64,000 nt of DNA from Sphingobium cupriresistens (GTDB lineage: Bacteria; Pseudomonadota; Alphaproteobacteria; Sphingomonadales; Sphingomonadaceae), in assembly GCF_004152865.1 (NCBI RefSeq), contig NZ_SEOO01000007.1:62001-126000 (forward strand), read 5' to 3'. Below, piece after piece: positions 1 through 8,356 of the stretch. Both the position numbers and the translations under genes were made by a program. Every line of letters begins with the position of its first letter. Position 1 is the stretch's first letter. The notes beneath the pieces were generated by a model. The model made no database searches. It was not told the DNA's origin and worked only from the letters and a program-made list of their open reading frames with translations.

Positions 1-547
1 CCCGCGCAAAGGCGGTGGGCGCGCGATCGGCCGGCATGACCACGCCGTTCCAGACGGTGATGGTGCGGGCCGCCAGATGGGGCAGGCGACCCAGCAACAG
101 CGTGCGCGTCACGTCGCTGACCGCGACGATCCGCCGCGCGCGATGCAGCACCAGCCGCAACAGCAGCAGCGCGACGCCGCGCGGCCGCCCGACCTCCCGG
201 CCATGGACGGTGACGACCAGCGGACGCGGGAAGAGGAGGGCGGGCAGCGCCGCGCGCCAGGTGCAGGCATGGATCAGGGCAGGGCGATCGCCGCCGATCC
301 AGGCGCCGAGCATCGCTCGGAACAGCCGGGCATAGACCGCCAGCATGGCCGCCACGCCGACGTCGATCAGATCGATCCCGTCCTGTCGCACCCGGCGTGG
401 GCCGGCGGAGGATTTGGCGAAGATGGTGACGCGGCGTCCCTGCGCGGCATAGGCGCGGGCGACTTCGCGCGCATAGGTCTGCACGCCGCCCTCATCGGGT
501 GCGTAGACGCGGGCGACGATCCAGAGTGATGCAGGTGAGTCAGACAT
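1..547 (-). CDS. Glycosyltransferase family 4, N-terminal part (runs off the window)
   Basis: Reading the minus strand from the ATG at 547 gives an open frame of 182 codons to the window edge. The start resembles the N-terminal Rossmann half of GT4 (GT-B) enzymes: a beta strand, then DEGGVQTYAREVA at about residues 18-30, the usual glycine-rich sugar-acceptor loop and first helix. The segments VVTVHGRE and VAVSDVTRTLL and a closing VWNGV are the typical GT4 order. Such enzymes transfer a sugar from a nucleotide-sugar during surface polysaccharide synthesis in the cytoplasm. The start overlaps the stop of the upstream gene by 8 bp, so the two are probably co-translated. The C-terminal donor-binding half is outside the window. 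Confidence 0.8.
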   Translation of the reverse strand, partial: MSDSPASLWIVARVYAPDEGGVQTYAREVARAYAAQGRRVTIFAKSSAGPRRVRQDGIDLIDVGVAAMLAVYARLFRAMLGAWIGGDRPALIHACTWRAALPALLFPRPLVVTVHGREVGRPRGVALLLLRLVLHRARRIVAVSDVTRTLLLGRLPHLAARTITVWNGVVMPADRAPTAFAR

Positions 548-1784
548 GGGCGGCCCGCTCCAGCCGGGGGAGGCCATCCAGGGCGGGGCGCGCCACCGAC
601 TGGCTGCGCGCGAGATAATGGGTCAGCGCCCGCGCCGCGCGGACGCTGGCGGCGTCGCCAAGAGCGTCGCCAAGCGCGTCGAACGTGCGGGCGACGCCTT
701 GCCGCTGCGCCTCCGCATAGGCGGTGTGGCTGGCGATGGCGTCGGCCGCCGCATCGGCGATGCCCTGCGCCGACTCCAGCACCGGACCGTAACGCCAATG
801 GCCATAGCTGCGGTCCTCCTGCCAATCCGCGCGATGGCCGTTCAGGAACAGGCAGGGGCGTGGGCGGGCGAGATATTCGTAGATCTGGCTGGAGACGTCG
901 CCCAGATAGAGCGAGGCCATATGGACATAGCGCATGTCGATGCTGGCCCGGCTGCCCAGGTCGATATGGACATGGGGCAGGCGCGCGAGGTCGGCGAGGC
1001 GGCGCTCCATCGCGGCGCGGCGTCGCCGATTGTCGAACAGGCGGATGTGCGGCGCGACGATCAGGTTGAACCGGTCGTCCTGCACGAACTGGCGGATGAC
1101 ATCCTCCCCCATGGCCGGCCAGGAGGAGAGGCGGGGCGAGAAATGCGGATTGTAGAGAATGACCGGCCGGTCCTGCGCGAACAGGCGCTGGCGGTCGCTT
1201 TTGGGACCGGTCAGGTCGAACTTGCTGTAGCCGGTGATGGCGTAATGGCCTTCGCGGATCAGCCCTTCGTCCAGCATCCGCCGCCGCTGCTTTTCGCCGG
1301 CCAGCAGGACGAAGTCGAACCGGGCGATGCGCCGGTCATAGCCGACCGCCCGGTCGCCTGCGCCATGGCAGGTGTGGATGAAGCGGGTGCGCGACAGGCC
1401 CAGCCGCTTGAGCAGCAATGATGTGCGTTCGGGCAGGACGATCGCGTCATAATGCGCCAGGCGCCGCCGCGCGGCGAGCAAGGCGGGCAGCTTGGGCGGG
1501 ATCGTGCCGCCGGTCAGGCCAGCGAGCGCGTCCAGCCAGCGCCCGCCGCAACGCAGGAAGCGGATCGGCCCGGCCCCGCGGGTGGCGGCGATGTCGCGCG
1601 CCAGCGCCAGATGATCGTCGGTCGCGGCCATGACGTCCACGGTGAAGGCCGGATCGCGCGACAGTTCGATCGCGACCGGCAGGGCGTGGAAAAGCTGGTG
1701 GATTTGCGCGTTGAAGAAGAAGCACAGCCGTTGTGGCGGGGCCAACGCCGCAGCATCGCTCCGGTCGAACCAGTCGCGTCCCAT
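540..1784 (-). CDS. CDP-glycerol glycerophosphotransferase-like / GT-B family protein
   Basis: The protein has 414 residues if it starts at the ATG at 1784. I prefer this because GGAG lies 6 bases before it; an ATG 12 bases upstream lacks a ribosome-binding site. CHGAGDRA (about residues 140-147) matches the HG loop of TagF/TagB-type polyol-phosphate transferases, and GDVSSQIYEYLARP (about 295-308) matches their conserved D-x-S-S motif. YNPHFSPRLSSW is the usual strand between them. Members of this family add glycerol- or ribitol-phosphate, or sugars, to surface polymers in Gram-negatives; the donor cannot be told from sequence. It lies directly before a GT4 gene with overlapping ends, suggesting one polysaccharide operon. 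Confidence 0.7.
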   Translation of the reverse strand: MGRDWFDRSDAAALAPPQRLCFFFNAQIHQLFHALPVAIELSRDPAFTVDVMAATDDHLALARDIAATRGAGPIRFLRCGGRWLDALAGLTGGTIPPKLPALLAARRRLAHYDAIVLPERTSLLLKRLGLSRTRFIHTCHGAGDRAVGYDRRIARFDFVLLAGEKQRRRMLDEGLIREGHYAITGYSKFDLTGPKSDRQRLFAQDRPVILYNPHFSPRLSSWPAMGEDVIRQFVQDDRFNLIVAPHIRLFDNRRRRAAMERRLADLARLPHVHIDLGSRASIDMRYVHMASLYLGDVSSQIYEYLARPRPCLFLNGHRADWQEDRSYGHWRYGPVLESAQGIADAAADAIASHTAYAEAQRQGVARTFDALGDALGDAASVRAARALTHYLARSQSVARPALDGLPRLERAAHV

Positions 1785-1933
1785 GATAAACTCCATTCGA
1801 TCAGACCCGAATGGAGGGATGGCGGACTTTTATCGCGGAGGAATTTCAGCGTGCGTCAGGGCGTGGACGGCTTGCAACATTCGCGCGACGTCACGGCCGG
1901 GCAACGTCATGAACGCCGCCCGGCCGCCAGGAT

Positions 1934-2773
1934 TTAGTGGCGCAGCAACTCGTTGATGCCGGTCTTGGACCGCGTCTGGGCATCCACGCGCTTGACGATC
2001 ACGGCGCAATAGAGGCTGGGGCCGGGCGTGCCGTCGGGCAACGGCTTGCCGGGGAGCGAGCCGGGGACGATCACCGAATAGGGCGGCACTTCGCCCATGA
2101 AGACCTCCCCGGTGGCGCGGTCGATGATCTTGGTCGACTGGCCGATGAACACGCCCATCGACAGGACCGACCCCTTGCCGATACGCACGCCTTCGACCAC
2201 TTCGGATCGCGCGCCGATGAAGCAGTCATCCTCGATGATCACAGGATCGGCCTGGAGCGGTTCCAGCACGCCGCCGATGCCGACGCCGCCCGACAGATGG
2301 ACATTCTTGCCGATCTGGGCGCAGCTGCCGACCGTCACCCAGGCGTCGACCATCGTGCCTTCATCGACGAACGCGCCGATATTGACGAAGCTGGGCATCA
2401 GGATCGCGTTCTTCGCGATATGCGCGCCGGCGCGGGCGAAGGCGCCGGGGACCGCGCGGAAACCGGCTGCGCGGAACTCCGCCTCGCCCCAGCCGGCGAA
2501 CTTGCTGGGCACCTTGTCCCACCAGAAACCGCCGCCGGGGCCGTTGTCGATCAGGGCGTTGTCGTTCAGGCGGAAGGAGAGCAGTACCGCCTTTTTGAGC
2601 CACTGGTTGACCTGCCAGCCATCGGCGGTGGGTTCGGCGACGCGGCCCTTGCCGCTGTCGAGCAGGGCCAGCGCTGCATTGACGGCGTCGCGGATGGCGC
2701 CCTGCGTGGTCAGGCTGACATTGGCGCGGTCTTCCCACGCGGCGTCGATGGTGGCTTGCAGGTCTTGGCTCAT
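1934..2773 (-). CDS. dapD: 2,3,4,5-tetrahydropyridine-2,6-dicarboxylate N-succinyltransferase
   Basis: This 279-residue protein is full length for DapD, the cytoplasmic enzyme that succinylates tetrahydrodipicolinate with succinyl-CoA in the lysine/diaminopimelate pathway. The middle carries the left-handed beta-helix hexapeptide repeats (the stretch around [19 protein letters not shown] and the following [14 protein letters not shown]). The N-terminal helical domain and the C-terminal [12 protein letters not shown] strand are also typical. Its ATG overlaps the stop of the upstream nucleotidase gene by four bases (ATGA), so the two are translationally coupled. The 137-base gap on its downstream side shows no other gene. 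Confidence 0.96.
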   Translation of the reverse strand: MSQDLQATIDAAWEDRANVSLTTQGAIRDAVNAALALLDSGKGRVAEPTADGWQVNQWLKKAVLLSFRLNDNALIDNGPGGGFWWDKVPSKFAGWGEAEFRAAGFRAVPGAFARAGAHIAKNAILMPSFVNIGAFVDEGTMVDAWVTVGSCAQIGKNVHLSGGVGIGGVLEPLQADPVIIEDDCFIGARSEVVEGVRIGKGSVLSMGVFIGQSTKIIDRATGEVFMGEVPPYSVIVPGSLPGKPLPDGTPGPSLYCAVIVKRVDAQTRSKTGINELLRH

Positions 2774-3441
2774 GGATGCTCCCCAAGGATGGCGGCCAGA
2801 AATGGCGTCAGATGGTTGGTTTCATAATCGATGAAGTCGGGATGATGGTCGTGATTGCCCGCTTCCGAGCCATTATTGACCCAGATGGTGGTCATGCCGA
2901 TCGCCTTGGCGGGCCGCAGGTTGCGGGCCATGTCTTCGAAAAAGGCGGCGCGGGTGGGATCGACCGCATGGATGCGGCACAGGTCCGCATAGCCCGCGGG
3001 GTCAGGCTTGGGCACATATTGGCAGGCGTGGATGTCGTGGATCAATTCGAACGCTTGCGCCAAGCCGAGCTTGTCGAGCACGCGCGCGGCATAGGCGGCG
3101 TCGCCATTGGTGAAGATCAGGCGGCGGCCCGGAAGCGCGGCGATCCGGGCGTTGAGCGCAGGATCGACCGCCAGCCGATCCATCGAAATGTCATGGACAT
3201 AGTCGAGAAATTCGCGCGGTTCGATGCCATGATGGCGCATCAGCCCGGACAGGGTGGTGCCATGATCGATAAAATAGCGTTTCTGGACCGCCCGCGCCTC
3301 GACCGGGTCGCAGCCGAGCAACCCCTGGATAAACTCGCCCATCTTCACGTCGATCAGCGCGAACAGGTCCGCTTTCGCCGGGTAGAGCGTATTGTCCAGA
3401 TCGAAGATCCAGCTGTCGATATGGGCCATATCTGCGCGCAT
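2770..3441 (-). CDS. HAD-superfamily pyrimidine 5'-nucleotidase-like hydrolase
   Basis: The protein is 223 residues. The first HAD motif is FDLDNTLYP near residues 13-21, with the two catalytic aspartates (DxD). Motif II is IFTNGD near 110, and motif III/IV is the K in VPKPDP followed by FFEDM. This matches the SDT1/pyrimidine 5'-nucleotidase subgroup that dephosphorylates nucleotides or related metabolites in the cytoplasm. A four-residue-later Met is possible, but AGGG lies 8 bases before the first ATG. The gene ends inside the dapD start codon; why it is paired with lysine synthesis is unclear, although I believe the pairing recurs in sphingomonads. Confidence 0.85.
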   Translation of the reverse strand: MRADMAHIDSWIFDLDNTLYPAKADLFALIDVKMGEFIQGLLGCDPVEARAVQKRYFIDHGTTLSGLMRHHGIEPREFLDYVHDISMDRLAVDPALNARIAALPGRRLIFTNGDAAYAARVLDKLGLAQAFELIHDIHACQYVPKPDPAGYADLCRIHAVDPTRAAFFEDMARNLRPAKAIGMTTIWVNNGSEAGNHDHHPDFIDYETNHLTPFLAAILGEHP

Positions 3442-3559
3442 GGCCGCGCCCTAAAGCGGCAAGCGGCGGAGGGCAAGCCACTAACCCTTCTAACCGCAGG
3501 GAAGAAGGATATGGAGCTTTGCCGGCGCCGCCGGTCAGGCGGAGTTGGAAGAGGGGAAG

Positions 3560-3637
3560 GAGGGGTACGCGGCCCCTCTCCGGCTGCGACTAGGCGGCAA
3601 AGCCGCCAAGTCTCGCTCCCCTCTCAGGGGAGAGGGT
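3560..3637. repeat. Palindromic intergenic repeat, CCCTCTC/GAGAGGG type
   Basis: The gap between the HAD and LOG-family genes holds a short hairpin, CCCTCTC (3619-3625) against GAGAGGG (3630-3636), preceded by a second stem around AGGCGGCAAAGCCGCC. The same CCCTCTCCCC/GGGGAGAGGG core recurs at 8328-8349 and on both sides of the DUF559 gene (19705-19728 and about 20122-20139), so this is one member of a dispersed family. Confidence 0.6.
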
Positions 3638-3638
3638 T

Positions 3639-4517
3639 TCAGCCGCAGGCCAACGATTCACTGTCCTCATAGAAAGCCTGCACCGCAGTCCAGGCGTCCT
3701 CCGCCGTTTCGACCCAAGTCAGCAGGTTGAGGTCGCTGTGCGCAATCACGCCTTCGTCCGCCAGCGCCTCGAAATCCACCACCCGGTTCCAGAAATCCTT
3801 GCCGAACAGCAAGATGGGGATCGGCTTCATCTTGCCGGTCTGGATCAGGGTCAGCAGTTCGAACATCTCGTCGAACGTGCCGAAGCCGCCGGGGAAGACT
3901 GCGAGCGCGCGGGCGCGCAACAGGAAATGCATCTTGCGCAGCGCGAAATAGTGGAATTGGAAGCTCAGCTCCGGCGTCACGAAGCGGTTGGGCGCCTGTT
4001 CATGCGGCAGGACGATGTTCATGCCGATCGTGGTCTGGCCGACATCCTGCGCGCCGCGATTGGCGGCTTCCATGATCGATGGGCCGCCGCCCGAACAGAC
4101 GACGAAGTGGCGGCATCCTTCCGCATTGACCGGATATTGGGCGGCGATCCGGGCGAGTTTGCGCGCTTCTTCATAATAGCGGGCCTTGGCGCCCAGATTT
4201 TCCGCGATCCGCTTCTGCTCCGGGGTCGTGGCGGCGTCGATCCGCGCCTGCGCCTGATCGGGTTCGGGGATGCGTGCCGAGCCGTAGAAGACGAAGGTCG
4301 ATTCGATCTGCGCCTCGTCCATCAGCAATTGGGGCTTCAATAATTCCAGCTGGAAACGGACCGGGCGCAGGTCTTCGCGCAGCAGAAATTCGCTGTCCTG
4401 AAAGGCGAGTCTATAGGCAGCGCTCTGCGTCTGGGGGGTGCCGACCTGCTTCTTCGCGTCATTGGCCTCTTCGCGGGCTGGGCGGAATTTACGTTCTTCA
4501 ATGTCTTTTTTCGTCAT
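3639..4517 (-). CDS. LOG-family (TIGR00730-like) Rossmann protein
   Basis: I start the protein at MTKKDIEE (4517), giving 292 residues; an in-frame ATG 72 bases upstream adds a non-family tail. The central part has VVCSGGGPSIMEAANRGA and PGGFGTFDEMFELLT, the two signature segments of the LOG / lysine-decarboxylase-like family (PGGxGTxxE). Characterised members are cytokinin-activating phosphoribohydrolases or nucleotide 5'-monophosphate nucleosidases that release a free base. The long N-terminal extension (about 70 residues before the Rossmann core) is typical of the larger bacterial LOG-type proteins. The exact substrate cannot be deduced. Confidence 0.85.
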   Translation of the reverse strand: MTKKDIEERKFRPAREEANDAKKQVGTPQTQSAAYRLAFQDSEFLLREDLRPVRFQLELLKPQLLMDEAQIESTFVFYGSARIPEPDQAQARIDAATTPEQKRIAENLGAKARYYEEARKLARIAAQYPVNAEGCRHFVVCSGGGPSIMEAANRGAQDVGQTTIGMNIVLPHEQAPNRFVTPELSFQFHYFALRKMHFLLRARALAVFPGGFGTFDEMFELLTLIQTGKMKPIPILLFGKDFWNRVVDFEALADEGVIAHSDLNLLTWVETAEDAWTAVQAFYEDSESLACG

Positions 4518-4601
4518 TGGCGCCAACTTAGTGCGCGTCCGCGACAAATCCAAGTCTGCATCGTTCCAATAAAGGCGCGGGGCAGCCACGGTGCTGTTAT
4601 T

Positions 4602-5288
4602 CTAACGGCAGAACCCCCCACGCCCGCCCATGTCGAAATGGAAATGGTCGTGATGCGCAGCATTGTAGTCGGGACTGAGGACGGTGTTGAACCGCTTGCA
4701 GGCGCTGGCGTGGACGAGCGTCAGGAACTGGCGGGTCTGCCGGTCGCCGTTCCAGTCCTTCTGGATGCTGATGCGCCGGCCATCGCTCAGGATGAAGGCG
4801 GACACGTCGATCGCATTGCTGTGCGCATGTTCGGACAATTTGCCGCTGCCCGCGATCGGGCGGCAATTATAGGTGCCGAACGTCTCGATCTTCTCGATCT
4901 CCGCGCCGAAGATCACCCGCGCAGCCGGCTGCACGCCATAGCGCGCCCAGGCGGCGAAATTGGCGGCCAGATTGCACGTCATCGCGCCGATGCCGGTTGT
5001 CGGCACGCCTATGTCGATCAATTTAACACTGTTCACCGCGCTGCACCCGCCGCCGAAATTGCGGTCGGGCAGGGGGGTGAAAGCCACCGCCTGCGATTGG
5101 AGTTTGGCGAAACATTGGCGCGTTTCCAGCGCGGGTTGCGCCGGGGCGCGGGCTGGCGGGGGCTTGGATATGTTCGCTACGCGGCCACGCGGGACCAGGT
5201 CGCCGCCACATGCGTTCAGCATGATTGCGCAAAGCACGGCCAGGGCCGCGCCGCGCAAAAATCCCGTTTCTGTCGCCCGCTCTTCCAT
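4602..5288 (-). CDS. Extensin-like C-terminal domain lipoprotein
   Basis: The 228-residue protein begins with a hydrophobic signal ending in a lipobox, L24-N-A-C27, so it is probably an exported lipoprotein. After a proline-rich stretch (PPPARAPAQP) comes the extensin-like C-terminal domain: MTCNLAANFAAWAR, then FGTYNCRPIAGS, SEHAHSNAIDVSAF and HHDHFHFDMG. The conserved His/Asp residues (H-A-x-x-x-A-I-D and HxDHFH) resemble a LAS-type metallopeptidase site, so a peptidoglycan-modifying role is plausible but inferred. It is divergent from serC with 158 bases between the two starts. Confidence 0.85.
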   Translation of the reverse strand: MEERATETGFLRGAALAVLCAIMLNACGGDLVPRGRVANISKPPPARAPAQPALETRQCFAKLQSQAVAFTPLPDRNFGGGCSAVNSVKLIDIGVPTTGIGAMTCNLAANFAAWARYGVQPAARVIFGAEIEKIETFGTYNCRPIAGSGKLSEHAHSNAIDVSAFILSDGRRISIQKDWNGDRQTRQFLTLVHASACKRFNTVLSPDYNAAHHDHFHFDMGGRGGFCR

Positions 5289-5380
5289 GAATCAGGTGTT
5301 TACCATCGTGAATCTTTACGAAAGTTAACCGCTCGCACCGTTCGTCGCATTTCGACAAACGGCTTGACTCTTTTTTCGCG

Positions 5381-5446
5381 GCGACTAGTGCCGCCGACGG
5401 GCCACGCGGTCCCAACGCCGCGCTGCTCTCTGTAAGGAGACGCTAC
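5381..5446 (+). promoter_or_regulatory. Structured serC leader, candidate serC RNA motif
   Basis: The 66 bases before serC contain a G/C-rich run able to fold into small hairpins, for example GGGCC/GGTCCC around an ACGC loop with one bulge, followed by the ribosome-binding site TAAGGAG. A conserved RNA structure called the serC motif has been described upstream of serC in alphaproteobacteria; the position and lineage fit, but I have not matched its consensus. A TTGACT hexamer at 5364-5369 could be the -35 element. Confidence 0.35.
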
Positions 5447-6610
5447 ATGACTGATATGACTGCCGTTGACGCCACCCTTGCGCCTGCCGCAAAGCCCGCA
5501 ACTCGTCCGGCCCGCCCCTTTTTCTCTTCCGGTCCCTGCGCCAAGCCGCCTGGCTGGAGCGCCGACAAGCTGGCCACCGACTCGCTCGGCCGCTCGCATC
5601 GCGCCAAGATCGGCAAGACTCGCCTCGCTTACAGCATCGACCTGATGCGCGAGCTGCTGAACCTGCCCGACACCCACCGCATCGGCATCGTGCCGGGGTC
5701 CGACACCGGCGCGTTCGAAATGGCGATGTGGACGATGCTGGGCGCCCGCCCCGTCACCACCATCGCGTGGGAAAGTTTCGGCGAAGGCTGGGTGACCGAC
5801 GCCGCCAAGCAGTTGAAGCTGGACCCGACCGTCATCCGCGCCGATTATGGCCAGTTGCCCGATCTGAGCGCCGTCGATTTCAGCAACGACGTGCTGTTCA
5901 CCTGGAACGGCACCACGTCGGGCGTGCGCGTGCCGAATGCGGACTTCATTCCCGCCGATCGCGAGGGCCTGACCTTTGCCGACGCCACCAGCGCGGTGTT
6001 CGCCTATGACATCGACTGGGCGAAGATCGACGTCGCCACCTTCTCCTGGCAAAAGGTGCTGGGCGGCGAAGGCGGCCATGGCGTGCTGATCCTTGGCCCG
6101 CGCGCGGTCGAACGCCTCGAAACCTACACCCCCGCCTGGCCGCTGCCCAAGGTGTTCCGCCTGGTGTCGAAGGGCAAGCTGGCCGAAGGCGTGTTCAAGG
6201 GCGAAACCATCAACACGCCGTCCATGCTGGCGGTTGAAGATGCGATCTTCGCGCTGGAATGGGGCAAGTCGCTGGGCGGTTCGGCCGGCCTGATCGCGCG
6301 CAGCGACGCCAATGCCGCCGCGCTGGGCAAGATCGTCGCGGAGCGCGACTGGCTCGGCCATCTCGCCGTCGACGAAGCGTCGCGGTCGAAGACCAGCGTC
6401 TGCCTGACCGTCGAAGGCGCCGACGAAGCCTTCATCAAGGCCTTCGCCGCCCTCCTCGAAAAGGAAGGCGCCGCCTTTGACATCGCCGGTTATCGCGATG
6501 CCCCGGCCGGCCTGCGCATCTGGTGCGGCGCGACCGTCGAAACGGCGGATATCGAAGCGCTGGGGCCGTGGCTCGACTGGGCCTATGCCCAGACCAAGGC
6601 TGCCGCTTAA
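5447..6610 (+). CDS. serC: Phosphoserine aminotransferase
   Basis: This 387-residue PLP enzyme converts 3-phosphohydroxypyruvate and glutamate to phosphoserine and 2-oxoglutarate, the second step of serine synthesis. FFSSGPCAKPPGW near the N-terminus and IVPGSDTGAFEMAMW are characteristic of the alphaproteobacterial class. The PLP lysine is K203 in FSWQKVLGGEGGHG. A strong ribosome-binding site (TAAGGAG) lies 8 bases before the ATG. The next gene is serA, so two consecutive pathway steps sit together; a palindromic repeat separates them. Confidence 0.96.
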   Translation: MTDMTAVDATLAPAAKPATRPARPFFSSGPCAKPPGWSADKLATDSLGRSHRAKIGKTRLAYSIDLMRELLNLPDTHRIGIVPGSDTGAFEMAMWTMLGARPVTTIAWESFGEGWVTDAAKQLKLDPTVIRADYGQLPDLSAVDFSNDVLFTWNGTTSGVRVPNADFIPADREGLTFADATSAVFAYDIDWAKIDVATFSWQKVLGGEGGHGVLILGPRAVERLETYTPAWPLPKVFRLVSKGKLAEGVFKGETINTPSMLAVEDAIFALEWGKSLGGSAGLIARSDANAAALGKIVAERDWLGHLAVDEASRSKTSVCLTVEGADEAFIKAFAALLEKEGAAFDIAGYRDAPAGLRIWCGATVETADIEALGPWLDWAYAQTKAAA

Positions 6611-6623
6611 CTCTCATAACTGT

Positions 6624-6712
6624 CGTCATTCCCGCGAAGGCGGGAGTCCATCTCCAGCCCTATCGATAGGTGCAACGTCGAGAGATGGATCCCCGCCTTC
6701 GCGGGGATGACG
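6624..6712. repeat. Large inverted repeat between serC and serA
   Basis: Two arms of about 30 bases face each other (6624-6654 and 6682-6712), joined by about 27 bases. Each arm has its own mini-hairpin (CCCGC-GAAG-GCGGG and CCCCGC-CTTC-GCGGGG). This is the widespread GTCATTCCCGCGAAGGCGGG repeat found in many proteobacterial genomes. It ends about 24 bases before the serA start, so it could act as a processing or partial termination site in a serC-serA transcript. Confidence 0.8.
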
Positions 6713-6736
6713 AATATATTTCCAAAGGAAACACAC

Positions 6737-8317
6737 ATGCCCAAAGTCCTTATTTCCGACAAGATGGACCCCCGCGCAGCCGCGATCTTCCGTGAGCGCG
6801 GCGTGGAAGTCGACGAAATCACCGGCAAGACGCCCGAAGAACTGATCGCCATCATCGGCGACTATGATGGTCTGGCCATCCGCTCCTCGACCAAGGTGAC
6901 GAAGGCGATCCTCGACGCCGCCACCAACCTGAAGGTGATCGGCCGCGCCGGCATCGGCGTCGACAATGTCGATATTCCCTATGCTTCGGCCAAGGGGGTA
7001 ATCGTCATGAACACGCCGTTCGGCAACTCCATCACCACCGCCGAACACGCCATCGCGCTGATGTTCGCACTGGCCCGCCAGTTGCCAGAGGCCAATGCCC
7101 AGACGCAGCAGGGCCTGTGGCCCAAGAACGGCTTCATGGGCGTGGAAGTCACCGGCAAGACGCTGGGCCTGATCGGCGCGGGCAATATCGGGTCGATCGT
7201 CGCCAGCCGCGCACTGGGCCTCAAGATGAAGGTCGTCGCCTTCGATCCGTTCCTGACGCCCGAACGCGCCATCGAAATGGGCGTGGAAAAGGCCGATCTC
7301 GACACGCTGCTGGCGAAAGCCGACTTCATCACCCTGCACACGCCGCTGACCGACCAGACCCGCAACATCCTGAGCAAGGAAAACCTCGCCAAGACCAAGA
7401 AGGGCGTGCGCATCATCAACTGCGCGCGTGGCGGGCTGATCGATGAAGCCGCGCTCAAGGAGGCGATGGATTCGGGCCATGTCGCGGGCGCCGCGCTCGA
7501 CGTGTTCGTGCAGGAACCGGCGAAGGAATCGCCTTTGTTCGGCACGCCCAACTTCATCTGCACCCCGCATCTGGGCGCGTCGACCGACGAAGCGCAGGTC
7601 AATGTGGCGCTCCAGGTCGCCGACCAGTTGTCCGACTATCTGCTCGACGGCGGCATCACCAACGCGCTCAACGTCCCCTCGCTCAGCGCCGAAGAAGCCC
7701 CCAAGCTCAAGCCCTATATGGCGATCGCCGAAAAGCTGGGCAGCCTGGTCGGCCAGCTGGAAGGCGACGCGATCACCGGCGTTGCGGTGGAAGTCGAAGG
7801 CCATGCCGCCGAACTGAACCAGAAGCCGATCACCGCCGCCGTGCTGGCGGGCCTGATGCGCGTCTATTCGGACACGGTGAACATGGTCAACGCGCCTTTC
7901 CTGGCCAAGGAACGCGGGCTGGACGTGCGCGAAGTGCGCCACGACCGCGAAGGCGACTACCAGACTTTGGTGCGCGTTACCGTGACCACCGAAAATGGCG
8001 AGCGTTCGGTCGCCGGCACGCTGTTCGGCCATGCGTCGCCACGCCTGGTCGAACTGTTCGGCATCAAGGTGGAAGCCGATCTGGACGGCACGATGCTCTA
8101 TATCGTCAACCAGGACGCGCCGGGCTTCATCGGTCGCCTGGGGAGCAAGCTGGGCGAATCGGATGTCAACATCGGCACCTTCCACCTGGGCCGGCGCAAC
8201 CAGGGCGGTGAAGCCGTTCTCCTGTTGTCGGTCGACGGCACCGTCACCGAACCGCTGCGCTGGGAAATCTGCAATCTGACCGGCGTGAAGCAGGTCAAGT
8301 TGCTGCGGTTTGCTTAA
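6737..8317 (+). CDS. serA: D-3-phosphoglycerate dehydrogenase
   Basis: The protein starts at MPKVLISDKMDPRA (6737, after AAAGGAAACACAC) and has 526 residues, the long SerA class. It oxidises 3-phosphoglycerate with NAD+, the first step of serine synthesis. The NAD-binding glycine motif GLIGAGNIGS lies at about residues 144-153. The catalytic trio is R231 (NCARGG), E260 (VQEPAKE) and H278 (TPHLGAS). The C-terminal half contains the allosteric-substrate-binding domain and a final ACT domain (LYIVNQDAPGFIGRLG onward), where serine would feed back. An earlier in-frame Met exists but would be encoded by the upstream repeat. Confidence 0.97.
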   Translation: MPKVLISDKMDPRAAAIFRERGVEVDEITGKTPEELIAIIGDYDGLAIRSSTKVTKAILDAATNLKVIGRAGIGVDNVDIPYASAKGVIVMNTPFGNSITTAEHAIALMFALARQLPEANAQTQQGLWPKNGFMGVEVTGKTLGLIGAGNIGSIVASRALGLKMKVVAFDPFLTPERAIEMGVEKADLDTLLAKADFITLHTPLTDQTRNILSKENLAKTKKGVRIINCARGGLIDEAALKEAMDSGHVAGAALDVFVQEPAKESPLFGTPNFICTPHLGASTDEAQVNVALQVADQLSDYLLDGGITNALNVPSLSAEEAPKLKPYMAIAEKLGSLVGQLEGDAITGVAVEVEGHAAELNQKPITAAVLAGLMRVYSDTVNMVNAPFLAKERGLDVREVRHDREGDYQTLVRVTVTTENGERSVAGTLFGHASPRLVELFGIKVEADLDGTMLYIVNQDAPGFIGRLGSKLGESDVNIGTFHLGRRNQGGEAVLLLSVDGTVTEPLRWEICNLTGVKQVKLLRFA

Positions 8318-8327
8318 ACTCTAAAGA

Positions 8328-8349
8328 CCCTCTCCCCCAGGGGAGAGGG
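8328..8349. repeat. CCCTCTCCCC/GGGGAGAGGG palindrome
   Basis: A ten-base perfect inverted repeat with a two-base loop fills the gap between serA and hisZ and ends just before the hisZ start. It is the same family as the copies at 3619-3636 and around the DUF559 gene. It has no T-run, so it is a repeat first and only possibly a terminator. Confidence 0.75.
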
Positions 8350-8356
8350 AGTAAAG

